Positions 1-6,990 are shown, numbered from the stretch's first letter. The stretch: DNA of 8,266 bases from an uncultured Opitutia bacterium (GCA_903938935.1 CAJAFD010000065.1:1-8266); one strand, 5' to 3'. The notes: generated from the sequence alone by a model not told the origin. Program-made: numbers and translations.

Positions 1-50
1 ACTGGGCGGCCGAAAACGAGATTAGGCGGACACGGTGGGCGAGGAGGGGA

Positions 51-70
51 CTCGGTGGGTTTTCCCCGAG
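51..70. other. Short inverted repeat upstream of the phosphatase gene
   Basis: CTCGG(T)GG pairs with CCCCGAG (7 bp with one bulged T) around a GTTTT loop. No T-run follows on either strand, so it does not look like an intrinsic terminator. The heptamer CGGTGGG inside it also occurs 20 nt earlier at 33-39. The stretch from 1 to about 106 otherwise shows no supportable gene. A frame ending in TAG at 23-25 could be the tail of a gene lying off the left edge, but only seven codons are visible, so this cannot be judged. Confidence 0.25.
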
Positions 71-121
71 GGATTCACAAAATGAATTGGTCTGTGGGCT
101 TTTGGTGTGTTTGGTGCAGGG

Positions 122-919
122 ATGGCGAACGATGAAATCGTGATACGGAGTGAGGCGGCGAAACGCGCGGTCACTGCGCAGACGGCTTTGTTGCACGCCG
201 AATTTGGTCGGGCTGAAAGTCGCTGGAAGAGTGACGGCACGCGCGTGACGGCGGTCGATGTCGCCATCTCGGAAAACATTTTTCGCGAGTTGGCCGCACA
301 GTTTCCTGATGACCAGTATTTCAGCGAGGAATTGGCGGAGTCGGGAGCGGCCATTCCCGTGCGCGCGACGTTTTCTTGGGTGTTGGACCCGATTGATGGG
401 ACCAATAATTTCGCGCTCGGGATTCCGCACTGCGCGATTTCATTGGCGTTGTGTGAACGCGGTGAGCCGATTTACGGCGTCGTGTATGATTTGAGTCGGC
501 GAGTGTTGATGCACGGTGGTCCGGGATTTGGGATGCATGATGGCGAGCGTGTGGTATCGGTCCTTAATGTGGCGCCACATCGCGAAAGCATTGTGGGATT
601 TCATCGGCCATTCGATCCAGCTTGGTTGCCGGCGACGCAGTCGGTCCTCGCGCAATTTAAGATTCGCGGGCTGGGCAGCGCGACCTTGCATCTGGCTTAT
701 GTGGCCGCCGGTTTGTTCGATGGTTGCGTGGATTTCAATGTGAAGATATGGGATTTAGCGGCGGCGATTCCGCTGGTGCGGGCGGCCGGCGGTGAGGTGA
801 CGTTTATCAATGGCGCGCAATTGCCGATGCGGACGTTTGATCTGAAAATGGGTCGGATCGTTTACATCGCCGGTGGGCCCATCGTGGCGGCGCGTTTGCG
901 GGAGTTGGTGCAGAGCTAA
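122..919 (+). CDS. Inositol monophosphatase family protein
   Basis: A 265-residue Mg2+-dependent phosphatase of the IMPase fold (family members act on inositol phosphate, histidinol phosphate, PAP or fructose bisphosphate), expected in the cytosol. All metal-site motifs are visible: KSDGTRVTAVD near the N-terminus, EE at 70-71, DPIDGTNNF from 89 (D89, D92, T94), and WDLAAA at 210-215, with D211 as the C-terminal metal ligand. The conserved AAGGEV stretch follows. Length is normal for the family. I chose ATG 122; a GTG at 107 is the only further upstream option before the in-frame stop at 83-85 and would add five residues. Neither start has a convincing ribosome binding site; GCAGGG abuts the ATG too closely. 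The true substrate cannot be told from sequence. The gene is convergent with the MBL hydrolase and ends at a terminator. Family assignment is secure; inositol phosphate as substrate is not. Confidence 0.93.
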   Translation: MANDEIVIRSEAAKRAVTAQTALLHAEFGRAESRWKSDGTRVTAVDVAISENIFRELAAQFPDDQYFSEELAESGAAIPVRATFSWVLDPIDGTNNFALGIPHCAISLALCERGEPIYGVVYDLSRRVLMHGGPGFGMHDGERVVSVLNVAPHRESIVGFHRPFDPAWLPATQSVLAQFKIRGLGSATLHLAYVAAGLFDGCVDFNVKIWDLAAAIPLVRAAGGEVTFINGAQLPMRTFDLKMGRIVYIAGGPIVAARLRELVQS

Positions 920-920
920 C

Positions 921-948
921 AAAAAAGCCGGCGTTGCGGCCGGCTTTT
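921..948. terminator. Bidirectional intrinsic terminator between convergent genes
   Basis: A perfect 10-bp stem AAAAGCCGGC (923-932) / GCCGGCTTTT (939-948) with a 6-nt loop GTTGCG. The + transcript gets a TTTT tail and the - transcript a run of six T from 926-921. It starts 2 nt after the phosphatase stop codon and lies 40 nt beyond the hydrolase stop on the other strand, so it can end both convergent transcripts. Confidence 0.88.
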
Positions 949-987
949 GCGAGGTGCGGGGATGCGGATGCGTCGCGGCGCGTTGGC

Positions 988-2346
988 TTAAACCTGATAG
1001 GTTTGGAGCGGAACGGGGTCGAGAATGGTGCTGTTGGGCATCTGCGCTTTGAGCTGCGTCATGAACCAAGCGCGGGCGGCGGGGTCACCGTGGGTGAGGA
1101 CGACGCTGCGCGCTTCAGTCTGGACGGCGAATTGCACAAGCTCTTCGCGATCGGCGTGGCCACTGAGTTCAAAGCGTTCCACGCGGGCTTTAATTTTGGT
1201 TTTAACGTTGGCGGTTTTGAAGAGGAAGGTGTCGCCGGGGGCAGAGGCGAGGAGTTCGCCGCCAGGCGTTTCCGGGTCGCAGTAGCCGACGAAACCGATG
1301 GTGTTGCGCGCATTACCCAAAAGGCCGGAGGCGAGGGTGTAACTGGGGGTGCGCTCGACCAGCATGCCGGAGCTGATGATGTACAAGGCGTTTTGACCGG
1401 GATCTTGACCGGCCACGAGTTTGCGTGGCGTGGGTTTGATTTTGAGATCTTTAATAATGCCGCGGTTGAATTGGACGTGCTTGGTCTTGCGGCTGATTTC
1501 GTCGAAATAATCGGCGAGGTCCATCCCGAGACCGGAGGCAAAAATGGGGAAGTCGACTAGTTTGCCGAATTTGCGGGCGTCGTGGATAATCGTCAGGACT
1601 TCCTGCATACGACCGAGAGCGAAAACGGGAATGAGGAAGGAGCCGCCGCGTTGGATGGTGTCGTTGATGCTGGCGACCAAGCGGAGCATTTCTTCGGAGC
1701 GACTCTTGCCGAGCGGACGTTCGGTGGTGCCGCGCGTGGTTTCGGTGACAACGGTGTCAAAATGACCGGCGGGGAAGCGCGCGCCTTTGAGCGTGCGTTG
1801 ATCGGTGAAAAGGACGTCGCCGGTAAAAAAGATGGCGCGGTGTTTGTAGACGAGTTCGACGGCGGCGGCGCCGGCGACGTGGCCGGCGGGATGGAACACG
1901 ATCTCGATTTCGTCTTTGGCGCCGCGGAAATGTTTAGCTTGATTGAAATTCAAGCCGATCATGCGTTTGCCGCAGCGATCGATTTCTTCGTGGGTGAAAA
2001 GCGGATAATCGGGGATGTTGGCCTCTTCGCGTTGGCGCATCATCACGTTGGCGGAATTGTGGAGCATGCGCTCGATGAGCATGCGGCTGGAGGTCGTCAT
2101 CAACACGGGGGTGTTGGGATGCTCGCGCATCAGGACCGGCAAGCTGCCGATATGGTCCAAGTGACAGTGCGTGATGATGATGAGATCGAGAGGCTTATCG
2201 CGAATCAGCGAAAGATCGGGAGAGGCGGCACGGCCGACCTCTTTAGGATTGAGGCCGCAGTCGATGACGATGCGGAGTTCGCCGAGCTCGATGAACATCG
2301 AATTGGCACCGATGCCACCCACGCGGTTGAGGTCTGTTAACTTCAT
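988..2346 (-). CDS. MBL-fold/beta-CASP RNA metallo-hydrolase (CPSF73/RNase J-like superfamily)
   Basis: A 452-residue zinc-dependent hydrolase, predicted cytosolic ribonuclease. The metallo-beta-lactamase half carries HCHLDH at 60-65, the metal His of HPAGH at 156 and the Asp of FTGD at 177. The beta-CASP insert begins with motif A (VTETT, E202), followed by PVFALGR at 240-246 and SGML near 326. The C-terminal RMMBL part holds motif B His in SGHAD (H397) and motif C His in LTHGD (H419). A His rather than Val at motif C is the RNA-acting signature of the superfamily, so RNA processing or decay is the best inference. The open frame extends to a GTG at 2364, but ATG 2346 gives the usual compact N-terminus; neither has a Shine-Dalgarno sequence. 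It lies 114 bp downstream of apaG on the same strand, with only a weak terminator-like hairpin between. At about 450 residues it lacks the extra C-terminal domain of RNase J, so rnj is not assigned. Confidence 0.92.
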   Translation of the reverse strand: MKLTDLNRVGGIGANSMFIELGELRIVIDCGLNPKEVGRAASPDLSLIRDKPLDLIIITHCHLDHIGSLPVLMREHPNTPVLMTTSSRMLIERMLHNSANVMMRQREEANIPDYPLFTHEEIDRCGKRMIGLNFNQAKHFRGAKDEIEIVFHPAGHVAGAAAVELVYKHRAIFFTGDVLFTDQRTLKGARFPAGHFDTVVTETTRGTTERPLGKSRSEEMLRLVASINDTIQRGGSFLIPVFALGRMQEVLTIIHDARKFGKLVDFPIFASGLGMDLADYFDEISRKTKHVQFNRGIIKDLKIKPTPRKLVAGQDPGQNALYIISSGMLVERTPSYTLASGLLGNARNTIGFVGYCDPETPGGELLASAPGDTFLFKTANVKTKIKARVERFELSGHADREELVQFAVQTEARSVVLTHGDPAARAWFMTQLKAQMPNSTILDPVPLQTYQV

Positions 2347-2439
2347 GAAAGGATCAGCCAACACGAGATCGCCGACGAGAACGAGAACGAATTTTCAAGT
2401 TAGCCCGCTTGCCTCGCGCCGCAGTAGCAAATGACGCAG

Positions 2440-2457
2440 AAAAAGGGCGCGTTCGCC
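2440..2457 (-). terminator. Weak terminator-like hairpin after apaG
   Basis: Read on the minus strand, GGCG-AACG-CGCC (2457-2446) is followed by C and then five T (2444-2440), starting a few nt past the ApaG stop codon. The stem is only 4 bp, so termination would be partial at best and readthrough into the MBL hydrolase gene is plausible. Confidence 0.3.
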
Positions 2458-2460
2458 GAT

Positions 2461-2883
2461 TTAAACCGGGATCTTGAGCTCGAAAGGCGGCAGCACGACG
2501 TGGATTTTGCGTCCGGTTTCGTCGACCCCGTGAAAAGAACCTGTGGCTCGAGCTTCACAACCAGTCACGTGGTAACTGTTGTAGGAGAAGCGTTCCCCGG
2601 GGGCGAGGCGTGGCGTTTCGCCGATGATTTTATCACCTTCGATCACTAGATGCGAACCGTCCGCGTGCTCCAAGACCCATTTGCGGCCGAGCAAGGTGAC
2701 CGTGTGTTCGGAACTGTTGTGAATCGTCACAAAATAAACAAACGCATGCGGCTTCTCCATGGGCAGACTAACACCACCGTGATGGTAAGTGATTTTATCG
2801 AGAGAAGCGGAGAGACCGGGGATTTCGTAGGAACTGCAGGACACGATGTATAACTGACGCGCAATCCCACCACGAGCAAGCAT
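2461..2883 (-). CDS. apaG: ApaG domain protein (DUF525)
   Basis: A 140-residue protein with the ApaG beta-sandwich pattern: HAFVYFVTIHN from residue 46, LLGRKWVLEHADG, TPRLAPGERFSYNS, then a GSFHGVDETGRK turn and the end VLPPFELKIPV. ApaG resembles fibronectin-III folds; it was named from its position next to apaH in enterobacteria and its role remains unclear. No apaH is present here. The family motif GxGxxG reads GDKIIG (residues 83-88), so the middle Gly is Lys. The start is uncertain: the frame stays open to 2985, which would run antisense into purH. ATG 2883 is the most conservative ATG, and GTG 2844 would give 127 residues, the usual ApaG length. None has a visible ribosome binding site. 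It is divergent from purH and lies upstream of the MBL hydrolase on the same strand. Confidence 0.85.
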   Translation of the reverse strand: MLARGGIARQLYIVSCSSYEIPGLSASLDKITYHHGGVSLPMEKPHAFVYFVTIHNSSEHTVTLLGRKWVLEHADGSHLVIEGDKIIGETPRLAPGERFSYNSYHVTGCEARATGSFHGVDETGRKIHVVLPPFELKIPV

Positions 2884-2950
2884 GCGCTGCGGCGGACAAA
2901 ACTCCGCTTCGGGCTTGCGGCGCATCGTCGGCCTGCGCAAAAAACGCAGC
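2884..2950. promoter_or_regulatory. Divergent apaG-purH intergenic region with a hairpin before the purH start
   Basis: With the chosen starts only 67 bp separate the two divergent genes, so promoters for both must sit here or inside the other gene. I see no convincing -35/-10 pair. A 5-bp inverted repeat CTGCG (2933-2937) / CGCAG (2945-2949) with an A-rich 7-nt loop ends one base before the purH ATG, in the place where a Shine-Dalgarno sequence would be expected but is absent. Confidence 0.3.
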
Positions 2951-4507
2951 ATGGCTAAATACGCGCTTCTTTCCGTCAGTGACAAACAGGGTCTGGTAGA
3001 ATTCGCGGCGGCGCTGGTGCGAACGCACGGTTACACGCTCCTGTCGACTGGCGGTACCGCCAAATTGCTCGCGGAAAAAGGCCTGCCCGTCACTGAAGTG
3101 GGCAACCACACCGGGTTTCCTGAAATCATGGAAGGACGCGTGAAAACGCTGCACCCCAAAATCCACGGCGGTCTCCTTTGCCGCCGCGATAAACCGGAAC
3201 ACCTCGACCAAGCGCGTGAAAATCAGATCGAGCTGATCGACCTCGTGGTGGTGAATCTTTATCCCTTTGAGGCCACGGTGGCCAAACCGCACGTCGAATT
3301 CGAGGAAGCCATCGAGAACATCGATATCGGCGGGCCTTCCATGTTGCGCAGCGCGGCCAAAAATCACGCGAGCGTCACCGTCGTGTGTGATCCGGGTGAT
3401 TACGCCACCGTACTGAACGCGCTGACCGCGGGCGAGGGGAGCGAAGTTCTCAATGACCTGCGACGTCACCTCGCGCTCAAGGTGTTTCAGCGTACCGCCA
3501 GCTACGACGCGGCCATCGCGAGTTATTTGGCGGCTCAAGCTGAAGCCCCCGACCTCGAGGCGCTGAGCGGTCTGCCGGGTACGCTTTCACTTTCCTGGAA
3601 AAAAGCACAAAACCTGCGCTACGGCGAAAACCCGCATCAACACGCGGCGCTCTACGGCACTTTTCACGAGCATTACGAACAGCTCCAAGGCAAGGAGCTG
3701 AGCTACAATAATATTTTGGATATTACCGCCGCTACCTACCTCATCGGTGAGTTTGAGCGCCCAACCGTCGCGATTTTGAAGCACACCAATCCCTGCGGTG
3801 TGGCCAGCGCGGATACACTGCTTGAGGCTTGGGACAAAGCCTACGCGACGGACCGGCAAGCCCCTTTTGGCGGCATCATCATCGTCAACGGCACGCTCGA
3901 GGCCGATCTCGCCACGTTAATTGCCGAGATTTTTACCGAGGTCATCATTGCCCCGCGGTTCACCGCCGAGGCGCTCGCTATTTTTGCCAAAAAGAAAAAC
4001 CTGCGCCTCATGATTGCCAAGGCCGGGATGGGTGCGGAGGCGTTGCAGGAAATTCGCTCGGTGATCGGAGGCGTGCTGGTGCAAGACCGCGATCGCACCC
4101 TCGGCAACGTGCGTGAATTCAAGGTTGTGACCCAGCGTCAACCCACGGCCGAGGAATGGAGCGCCATGCTGTTTGGCTGGAAAGTCGGCAAACACGTCAA
4201 ATCGAACTCGATTGTTTACTGCCGCGGCGAACAAACCCTCGGCGTCGGCGCCGGCCAGATGGCGCGAGTGGATAGCTCGCGCATCGCGGTGTGGAAAGCG
4301 GGCGAGGCGGGCCTGGATCTGCGCGGCTCGATCGTGGCGAGTGAAGCCCTTTTTCCGTTCGCTGATGGTTTGATCGCGGCGGCGGAAGCTGGGGCGACGT
4401 GCGCGATTCAACCCGGTGGTTCTGTCCGTGATGCCGAGGTGATCGCGGCGGCCGATGCCCGTGGTTTGGCCATGGTCTTTACCGGCTCTCGTCATTTTAA
4501 GCATTAA
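2951..4507 (+). CDS. purH: Bifunctional AICAR transformylase / IMP cyclohydrolase
   Basis: A 518-residue cytosolic enzyme catalysing the last two steps of de novo purine synthesis: formylation of AICAR with 10-formyl-THF, then ring closure to IMP. The N-terminal MGS-like cyclohydrolase domain (about 1-195) shows LLSVSDK, LLSTGGTAKLL, GRVKTLHPKIHGG, VNLYPF and ENIDIGGPSMLRSAAKN. The transformylase domain (about 200-518) shows LRYGENPHQ, ELSYNNILDITAA, ILKHTNPCG with the catalytic Lys277-His278 pair, APFGGI, SNSIVY, GAGQMARVDS and the C-terminal FTGSRHFKH. Nothing is missing and the length is typical. The frame is open to an ATG at 2882, but that adds an Arg-rich tail absent from the family, so ATG 2951 (MAKYALLSVSD) is chosen. 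It has no clear ribosome binding site. The gene is divergent from apaG and is followed after 58 nt by the M20 peptidase on the same strand. Confidence 0.98.
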   Translation: MAKYALLSVSDKQGLVEFAAALVRTHGYTLLSTGGTAKLLAEKGLPVTEVGNHTGFPEIMEGRVKTLHPKIHGGLLCRRDKPEHLDQARENQIELIDLVVVNLYPFEATVAKPHVEFEEAIENIDIGGPSMLRSAAKNHASVTVVCDPGDYATVLNALTAGEGSEVLNDLRRHLALKVFQRTASYDAAIASYLAAQAEAPDLEALSGLPGTLSLSWKKAQNLRYGENPHQHAALYGTFHEHYEQLQGKELSYNNILDITAATYLIGEFERPTVAILKHTNPCGVASADTLLEAWDKAYATDRQAPFGGIIIVNGTLEADLATLIAEIFTEVIIAPRFTAEALAIFAKKKNLRLMIAKAGMGAEALQEIRSVIGGVLVQDRDRTLGNVREFKVVTQRQPTAEEWSAMLFGWKVGKHVKSNSIVYCRGEQTLGVGAGQMARVDSSRIAVWKAGEAGLDLRGSIVASEALFPFADGLIAAAEAGATCAIQPGGSVRDAEVIAAADARGLAMVFTGSRHFKH

Positions 4508-4565
4508 TCAACGGTCTGACGATTTCCGGTTGGCGGTCCGCGCGGATCGCCTCCAACGTCTCGGC

Positions 4566-5942
4566 ATGTTCGACCCGGTAGAAAAACTCAAAGAATTCAT
4601 CCGTCATCCCTCGGTTTCCGCCGACTCCAAATTTCGCGAAGGCATGCGCGGGGCGCAGAACTTCGTCTCAGACTTACTTGGCTCGATGGGATTCAGCGTC
4701 GAGGTCGTCGCGACGGACCTACACCCCATCATTCTGGCCAGTCGCGGCACCAATCCAGCTTGGCCGCATGTCGTCGTCTATGGGCATTACGATGTGCAAC
4801 CGGCCGATCCGTTGAATCTTTGGACGACGCCAGCGTTTGAACCTACGGTGCGGGGCAATCGCATTTATGGCCGTGGGGCGGCGGATAATAAAGGCCCGTT
4901 GATGACCAATATCACCGCCATCGCGCGCCTGCTTGAAAAGCACCCCGATCTGCCGTTGCGCATCACGTTTCTCATCGAAGGCGAAGAAGAAATGGGCAGC
5001 CCCAGTTTCCCGAAATTTTTAGAAAAATACAAAGATCGTTTGCGCGAAGCCGACTTCGTTTACCTGTCGGACACCGCTTTGCCCAACGAACACCAGGTCG
5101 TGCTCACCTGCGGACTGCGTGGGTTAACTCTATTCGATGTACAGATCACGGGCGCAAAAGGGGATCTGCACTCGGGTTTGCACGGCGGCGTGTTGCTTAA
5201 TCCGATTCAAGCTCTGGCGGAAATTATCGCCACACTGCATACACCGGATGGCCGCGTAAATGTACCCGGCTTCTACGATGATGTGCTCGATGTGCACCCA
5301 TGGGAACGCGATGAATTAAGAAAACTCGGAGCCGACGAAAAAGCTTATGCGGAGTTCCTTGGCATCGACACCTTTTACACCACGCCGGGCTTTTCACCGT
5401 TTGAATCCTCGCGTTTTCAACCGACGCTAGAATTCAACGGCATCGGCGGCGGTTATCAGGGTGAAGGCACAAAAACCGTCATCCCTAGCAAAGCCTTTGC
5501 CAAAATCAGCTGCCGTCTCGTGCCCAATCAGCAGCCAGATAAAATCAAAAAACTCGTCATGGACGCGATCCGTGCCCGCACGCCTAAGGGGGTGAAATTG
5601 GAGTTCATCGATCAACACAAAGGCGACCCTTACGTAGTGGTGCCGCCAGGACGCTCAAACACTCCGAGGGATCAATCTCCAGTATTGGCGCGTGCCTTCC
5701 AAGCTGCCGACACGGCGATCAGCGCGGTTTGGGGACGTGCGCCGCTTTATCTGCGTGAAGGTGGCAGCGTGCCCATCATCGCCGACATCAAGCGCGTGAC
5801 CGGGTTGGATTCCGTGATGTTTGGCCTGTTCCTGCCCGAGGATAACCTCCATGCGCCTAATGAGAGTTTCAATTTGGACGTCATGAAGAAAGGCATCGAG
5901 ACAACCGAGAGAATTTTCGCCGATTTGGCGGGCGTGCGTTGA
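4566..5942 (+). CDS. M20 family metallopeptidase (dipeptidase, CNDP-like)
   Basis: A 458-residue di-zinc exopeptidase, most like cytosolic dipeptidases of the CNDP/PepV-type M20 group. Visible metal ligands and catalytic residues are H74 in GHYDVQP, D107 in GAADNKG, catalytic E141 and ligand E142 in GEEEMGS, D169 in LSDTA and H429 in NLHAPNE. The lid/dimerisation domain is inserted after about 180, with the DLHSGLHGG signature whose H202 reaches the partner's active site in known family structures. No signal peptide is seen at this start. The frame is open upstream to an ATG at 4455 inside purH, which would add a 37-residue extension beginning with a hydrophobic stretch. I reject it because ATG 4566 gives the standard N-terminus (FDPVEKLKEFIRHPSVSAD). 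The gene probably shares a transcript with purH and ends at a strong terminator. Dipeptide cleavage is inferred from family; the exact substrate is unknown. Confidence 0.94.
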   Translation: MFDPVEKLKEFIRHPSVSADSKFREGMRGAQNFVSDLLGSMGFSVEVVATDLHPIILASRGTNPAWPHVVVYGHYDVQPADPLNLWTTPAFEPTVRGNRIYGRGAADNKGPLMTNITAIARLLEKHPDLPLRITFLIEGEEEMGSPSFPKFLEKYKDRLREADFVYLSDTALPNEHQVVLTCGLRGLTLFDVQITGAKGDLHSGLHGGVLLNPIQALAEIIATLHTPDGRVNVPGFYDDVLDVHPWERDELRKLGADEKAYAEFLGIDTFYTTPGFSPFESSRFQPTLEFNGIGGGYQGEGTKTVIPSKAFAKISCRLVPNQQPDKIKKLVMDAIRARTPKGVKLEFIDQHKGDPYVVVPPGRSNTPRDQSPVLARAFQAADTAISAVWGRAPLYLREGGSVPIIADIKRVTGLDSVMFGLFLPEDNLHAPNESFNLDVMKKGIETTERIFADLAGVR

Positions 5943-5984
5943 GACATACAATAGCCAAGATTTGAGCATTATCGAATGCGCACG

Positions 5985-6018
5985 AAAAAGCCCCAGCTGA
6001 TAAAGCTGGGGCTTTTTT
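5985..6018. terminator. Strong bidirectional intrinsic terminator
   Basis: A perfect 14-bp inverted repeat AAAAAGCCCCAGCT (5985-5998) / AGCTGGGGCTTTTT (6004-6017) with loop GATAA. Six T follow on + (6013-6018) and five on - (5989-5985). It lies 43 nt beyond the dipeptidase stop and 22 nt beyond the pal stop on the opposite strand, ending both convergent transcripts. Confidence 0.93.
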
Positions 6019-6039
6019 AAAGGGTCGAAGGTTGATCGA

Positions 6040-6603
6040 TTACTGCTTTTTGATGATCACTAATTCGACGCGGCGATCTTTCTTCATTTCATCATCGGTT
6101 CCGCTCTTCTTAGATTCCTCGCTGCCCTTGGAAAGCGTTTCTAGTTTATCGACCGAGACGTTGAGGGTCTCGAGGTATTTTTTGGCCGCATTCGCGCGGC
6201 GATCGCCGAGGCCAAGGTTGTATTCGGAGGTGCCGCGCCAGTCAGCGTGACCTTCGAGGAGAAGACGCTGGTCGGGATTTTTTTCCAAATATTCTTTGGC
6301 TGCTTTAAGTTTCGCGCGCTCGTCCGGTTTTGAGATATCCGAGCGATCAAATTCAAAATAGACCGCGCCGAGTAAACCACGGATGGTCCGGCCATCGTCA
6401 ATGACGCCATCGCCAAGGCGCTGTTGCAGTCCGGAGTTTTGATCCGCCGTAGTGGCGACATCTTGGGGGTTGATGTTACCGCCGGTGTTGGGACCGATCA
6501 GCGTGGCGCTCGGGTCCGGACGTACCGGTTTCTTGGCGCAGCCGCTTAAAACGACGGTCGCGCTGAGAGCGAGGAGGAGGAAATGCTTCGAAACAAGTTT
6601 CAT
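6040..6603 (-). CDS. pal: Peptidoglycan-associated lipoprotein (Pal/OmpA C-domain)
   Basis: A 187-residue outer-membrane lipoprotein that tethers the outer membrane to peptidoglycan. It begins with a lipoprotein signal peptide: Lys-2 and Lys-6, a hydrophobic core at about 8-19, and lipobox LSGC with lipidation on Cys22. Residue +2 is Ala, with no inner-membrane retention Asp. A flexible, Pro/Gly/Asn-rich linker runs to about 77, then an OmpA-like domain (78-187) with VYFEFDRSDI, LLLEGHADWRGTSEYN (Asp121) and LGDRRANAAKKYL (Arg135/136). The Asp and the Arg are the residues that hold diaminopimelate in this family. The common GE..P segment is replaced by SKGSEES. The gene stands alone, without tolA, tolB or ybgF in the window, so the Pal name rests on domain and lipobox; another OmpA-type lipoprotein is possible. 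ATG 6603 has no Shine-Dalgarno sequence. Confidence 0.9.
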   Translation of the reverse strand: MKLVSKHFLLLALSATVVLSGCAKKPVRPDPSATLIGPNTGGNINPQDVATTADQNSGLQQRLGDGVIDDGRTIRGLLGAVYFEFDRSDISKPDERAKLKAAKEYLEKNPDQRLLLEGHADWRGTSEYNLGLGDRRANAAKKYLETLNVSVDKLETLSKGSEESKKSGTDDEMKKDRRVELVIIKKQ

Positions 6604-6618
6604 GGCGTGGATTTAGAT

Positions 6619-6647
6619 AAAATAAGCTGATTAAGCTATTGGCCCAA
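6619..6647 (-). promoter_or_regulatory. Candidate sigma-70 promoter for pal
   Basis: On the minus strand TTGGGC (6647-6642) and TATTTT (6624-6619) are separated by 17 nt. This would start transcription close to 6611 and leave a leader of only about 8 nt before the pal ATG, which fits the lack of a Shine-Dalgarno site. Both boxes match the consensus only partly. Confidence 0.35.
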
Positions 6648-6757
6648 GCATTTGGCGCGGCAAGAAATTTAGAAAGGTTTCTGCTATTCGATAATGCCAA
6701 CGTCCAGCGCGTAGTCGCGCCGCCTAGGTTCGCCTGTCTTAAAATAATGCTCACCGG

Positions 6758-6832
6758 TGGTGGGCTGGCCGGGATTCGAACCCGGAACCAACAACTTAAA
6801 AGGATGCTGCTCTACCGTTGAGCTACCAGCCC
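6758..6832 (-). tRNA. tRNA-Lys (anticodon UUU)
   Basis: Read on the minus strand this folds as a complete cloverleaf: acceptor GGGCTGG/CCAGCCC, D-stem GCTC/GAGC with 7-nt loop AACGGTA, anticodon loop CTTTTAA with TTT at positions 34-36, variable loop TGGTT, and T-arm CCGGG-TTCGAAT-CCCGG. Discriminator A73 is followed by an encoded CCA (6760-6758); the mature body without CCA is 6761-6832, 72 nt. Lys identity follows from UUU and A73. The anticodon stem GCATC/GTTGT is weak, with a U-U mismatch at 30-40 and a G-U pair at 27-43. A15 and U48 fit the normal tertiary pair. No clear terminator is seen between it and pal downstream. Confidence 0.95.
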
Positions 6833-6910
6833 TAGACCGATGGAACTGCGGAAAATGGGTAGCGCGCGCTGGGCTTGGCAAGAAATTTCTCCGCGACGTT
6901 GCAGTCTCGA

Positions 6911-6940
6911 TTGACCGCGCGTAAAGCGAGGAGCTATCTG
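6911..6940 (+). promoter_or_regulatory. Candidate housekeeping promoter for the ECF sigma gene
   Basis: TTGACC (6911-6916, 5 of 6 to consensus) and TATCTG (6935-6940, TAT match only) are separated by 18 nt. This predicts a start near 6947 and a leader of about 59 nt that includes the ribosome binding site at 6991-6997. It is the better of two promoter candidates before this gene. Confidence 0.35.
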
Positions 6941-6990
6941 CAGGGACTCCGTTAAAGAAATTGGGAACAATCGAACAGTACACGCATCAG

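Noticed and set aside
22..405. A 127-codon open frame on - over the left edge and the phosphatase start
   Set aside because: It is antisense to the IMPase motifs and has no family features or start signal.
934..2340. Two long open frames on + (934-1560 and 1582-2340) opposite the MBL hydrolase
   Set aside because: They lie antisense to a gene with complete catalytic motifs, show low-complexity Gly/Ala/Asp-rich translations and no family motif; typical shadow frames of a GC-rich gene.
2795..3538. A 247-codon open frame on - overlapping apaG and purH
   Set aside because: It runs antisense to the conserved cyclohydrolase domain of PurH and in another frame from ApaG; the translation has no recognisable domain.
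3917..4504. A 195-codon open frame on - opposite the end of purH
   Set aside because: Antisense shadow of the conserved transformylase domain, rich in Arg/His, with no motif or ribosome binding site.
4455..4565. N-terminal extension of the dipeptidase beginning inside purH with a hydrophobic stretch, preceded by GAGGTGAT
   Set aside because: The Shine-Dalgarno-like string encodes PurH residues, the extension is a shadow of the conserved PurH C-terminus, and M20 dipeptidases normally begin as at ATG 4566.
6700..6724. Minus-strand GCGCG-ACTA-CGCGC hairpin between the tRNA and pal as a tRNA terminator
   Set aside because: There is no T-run after it, so intrinsic termination is not supported.
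6684..6983. A 99-codon open frame on - across the tRNA
   Set aside because: Its middle is the translated tRNA-Lys sequence, a common false gene.
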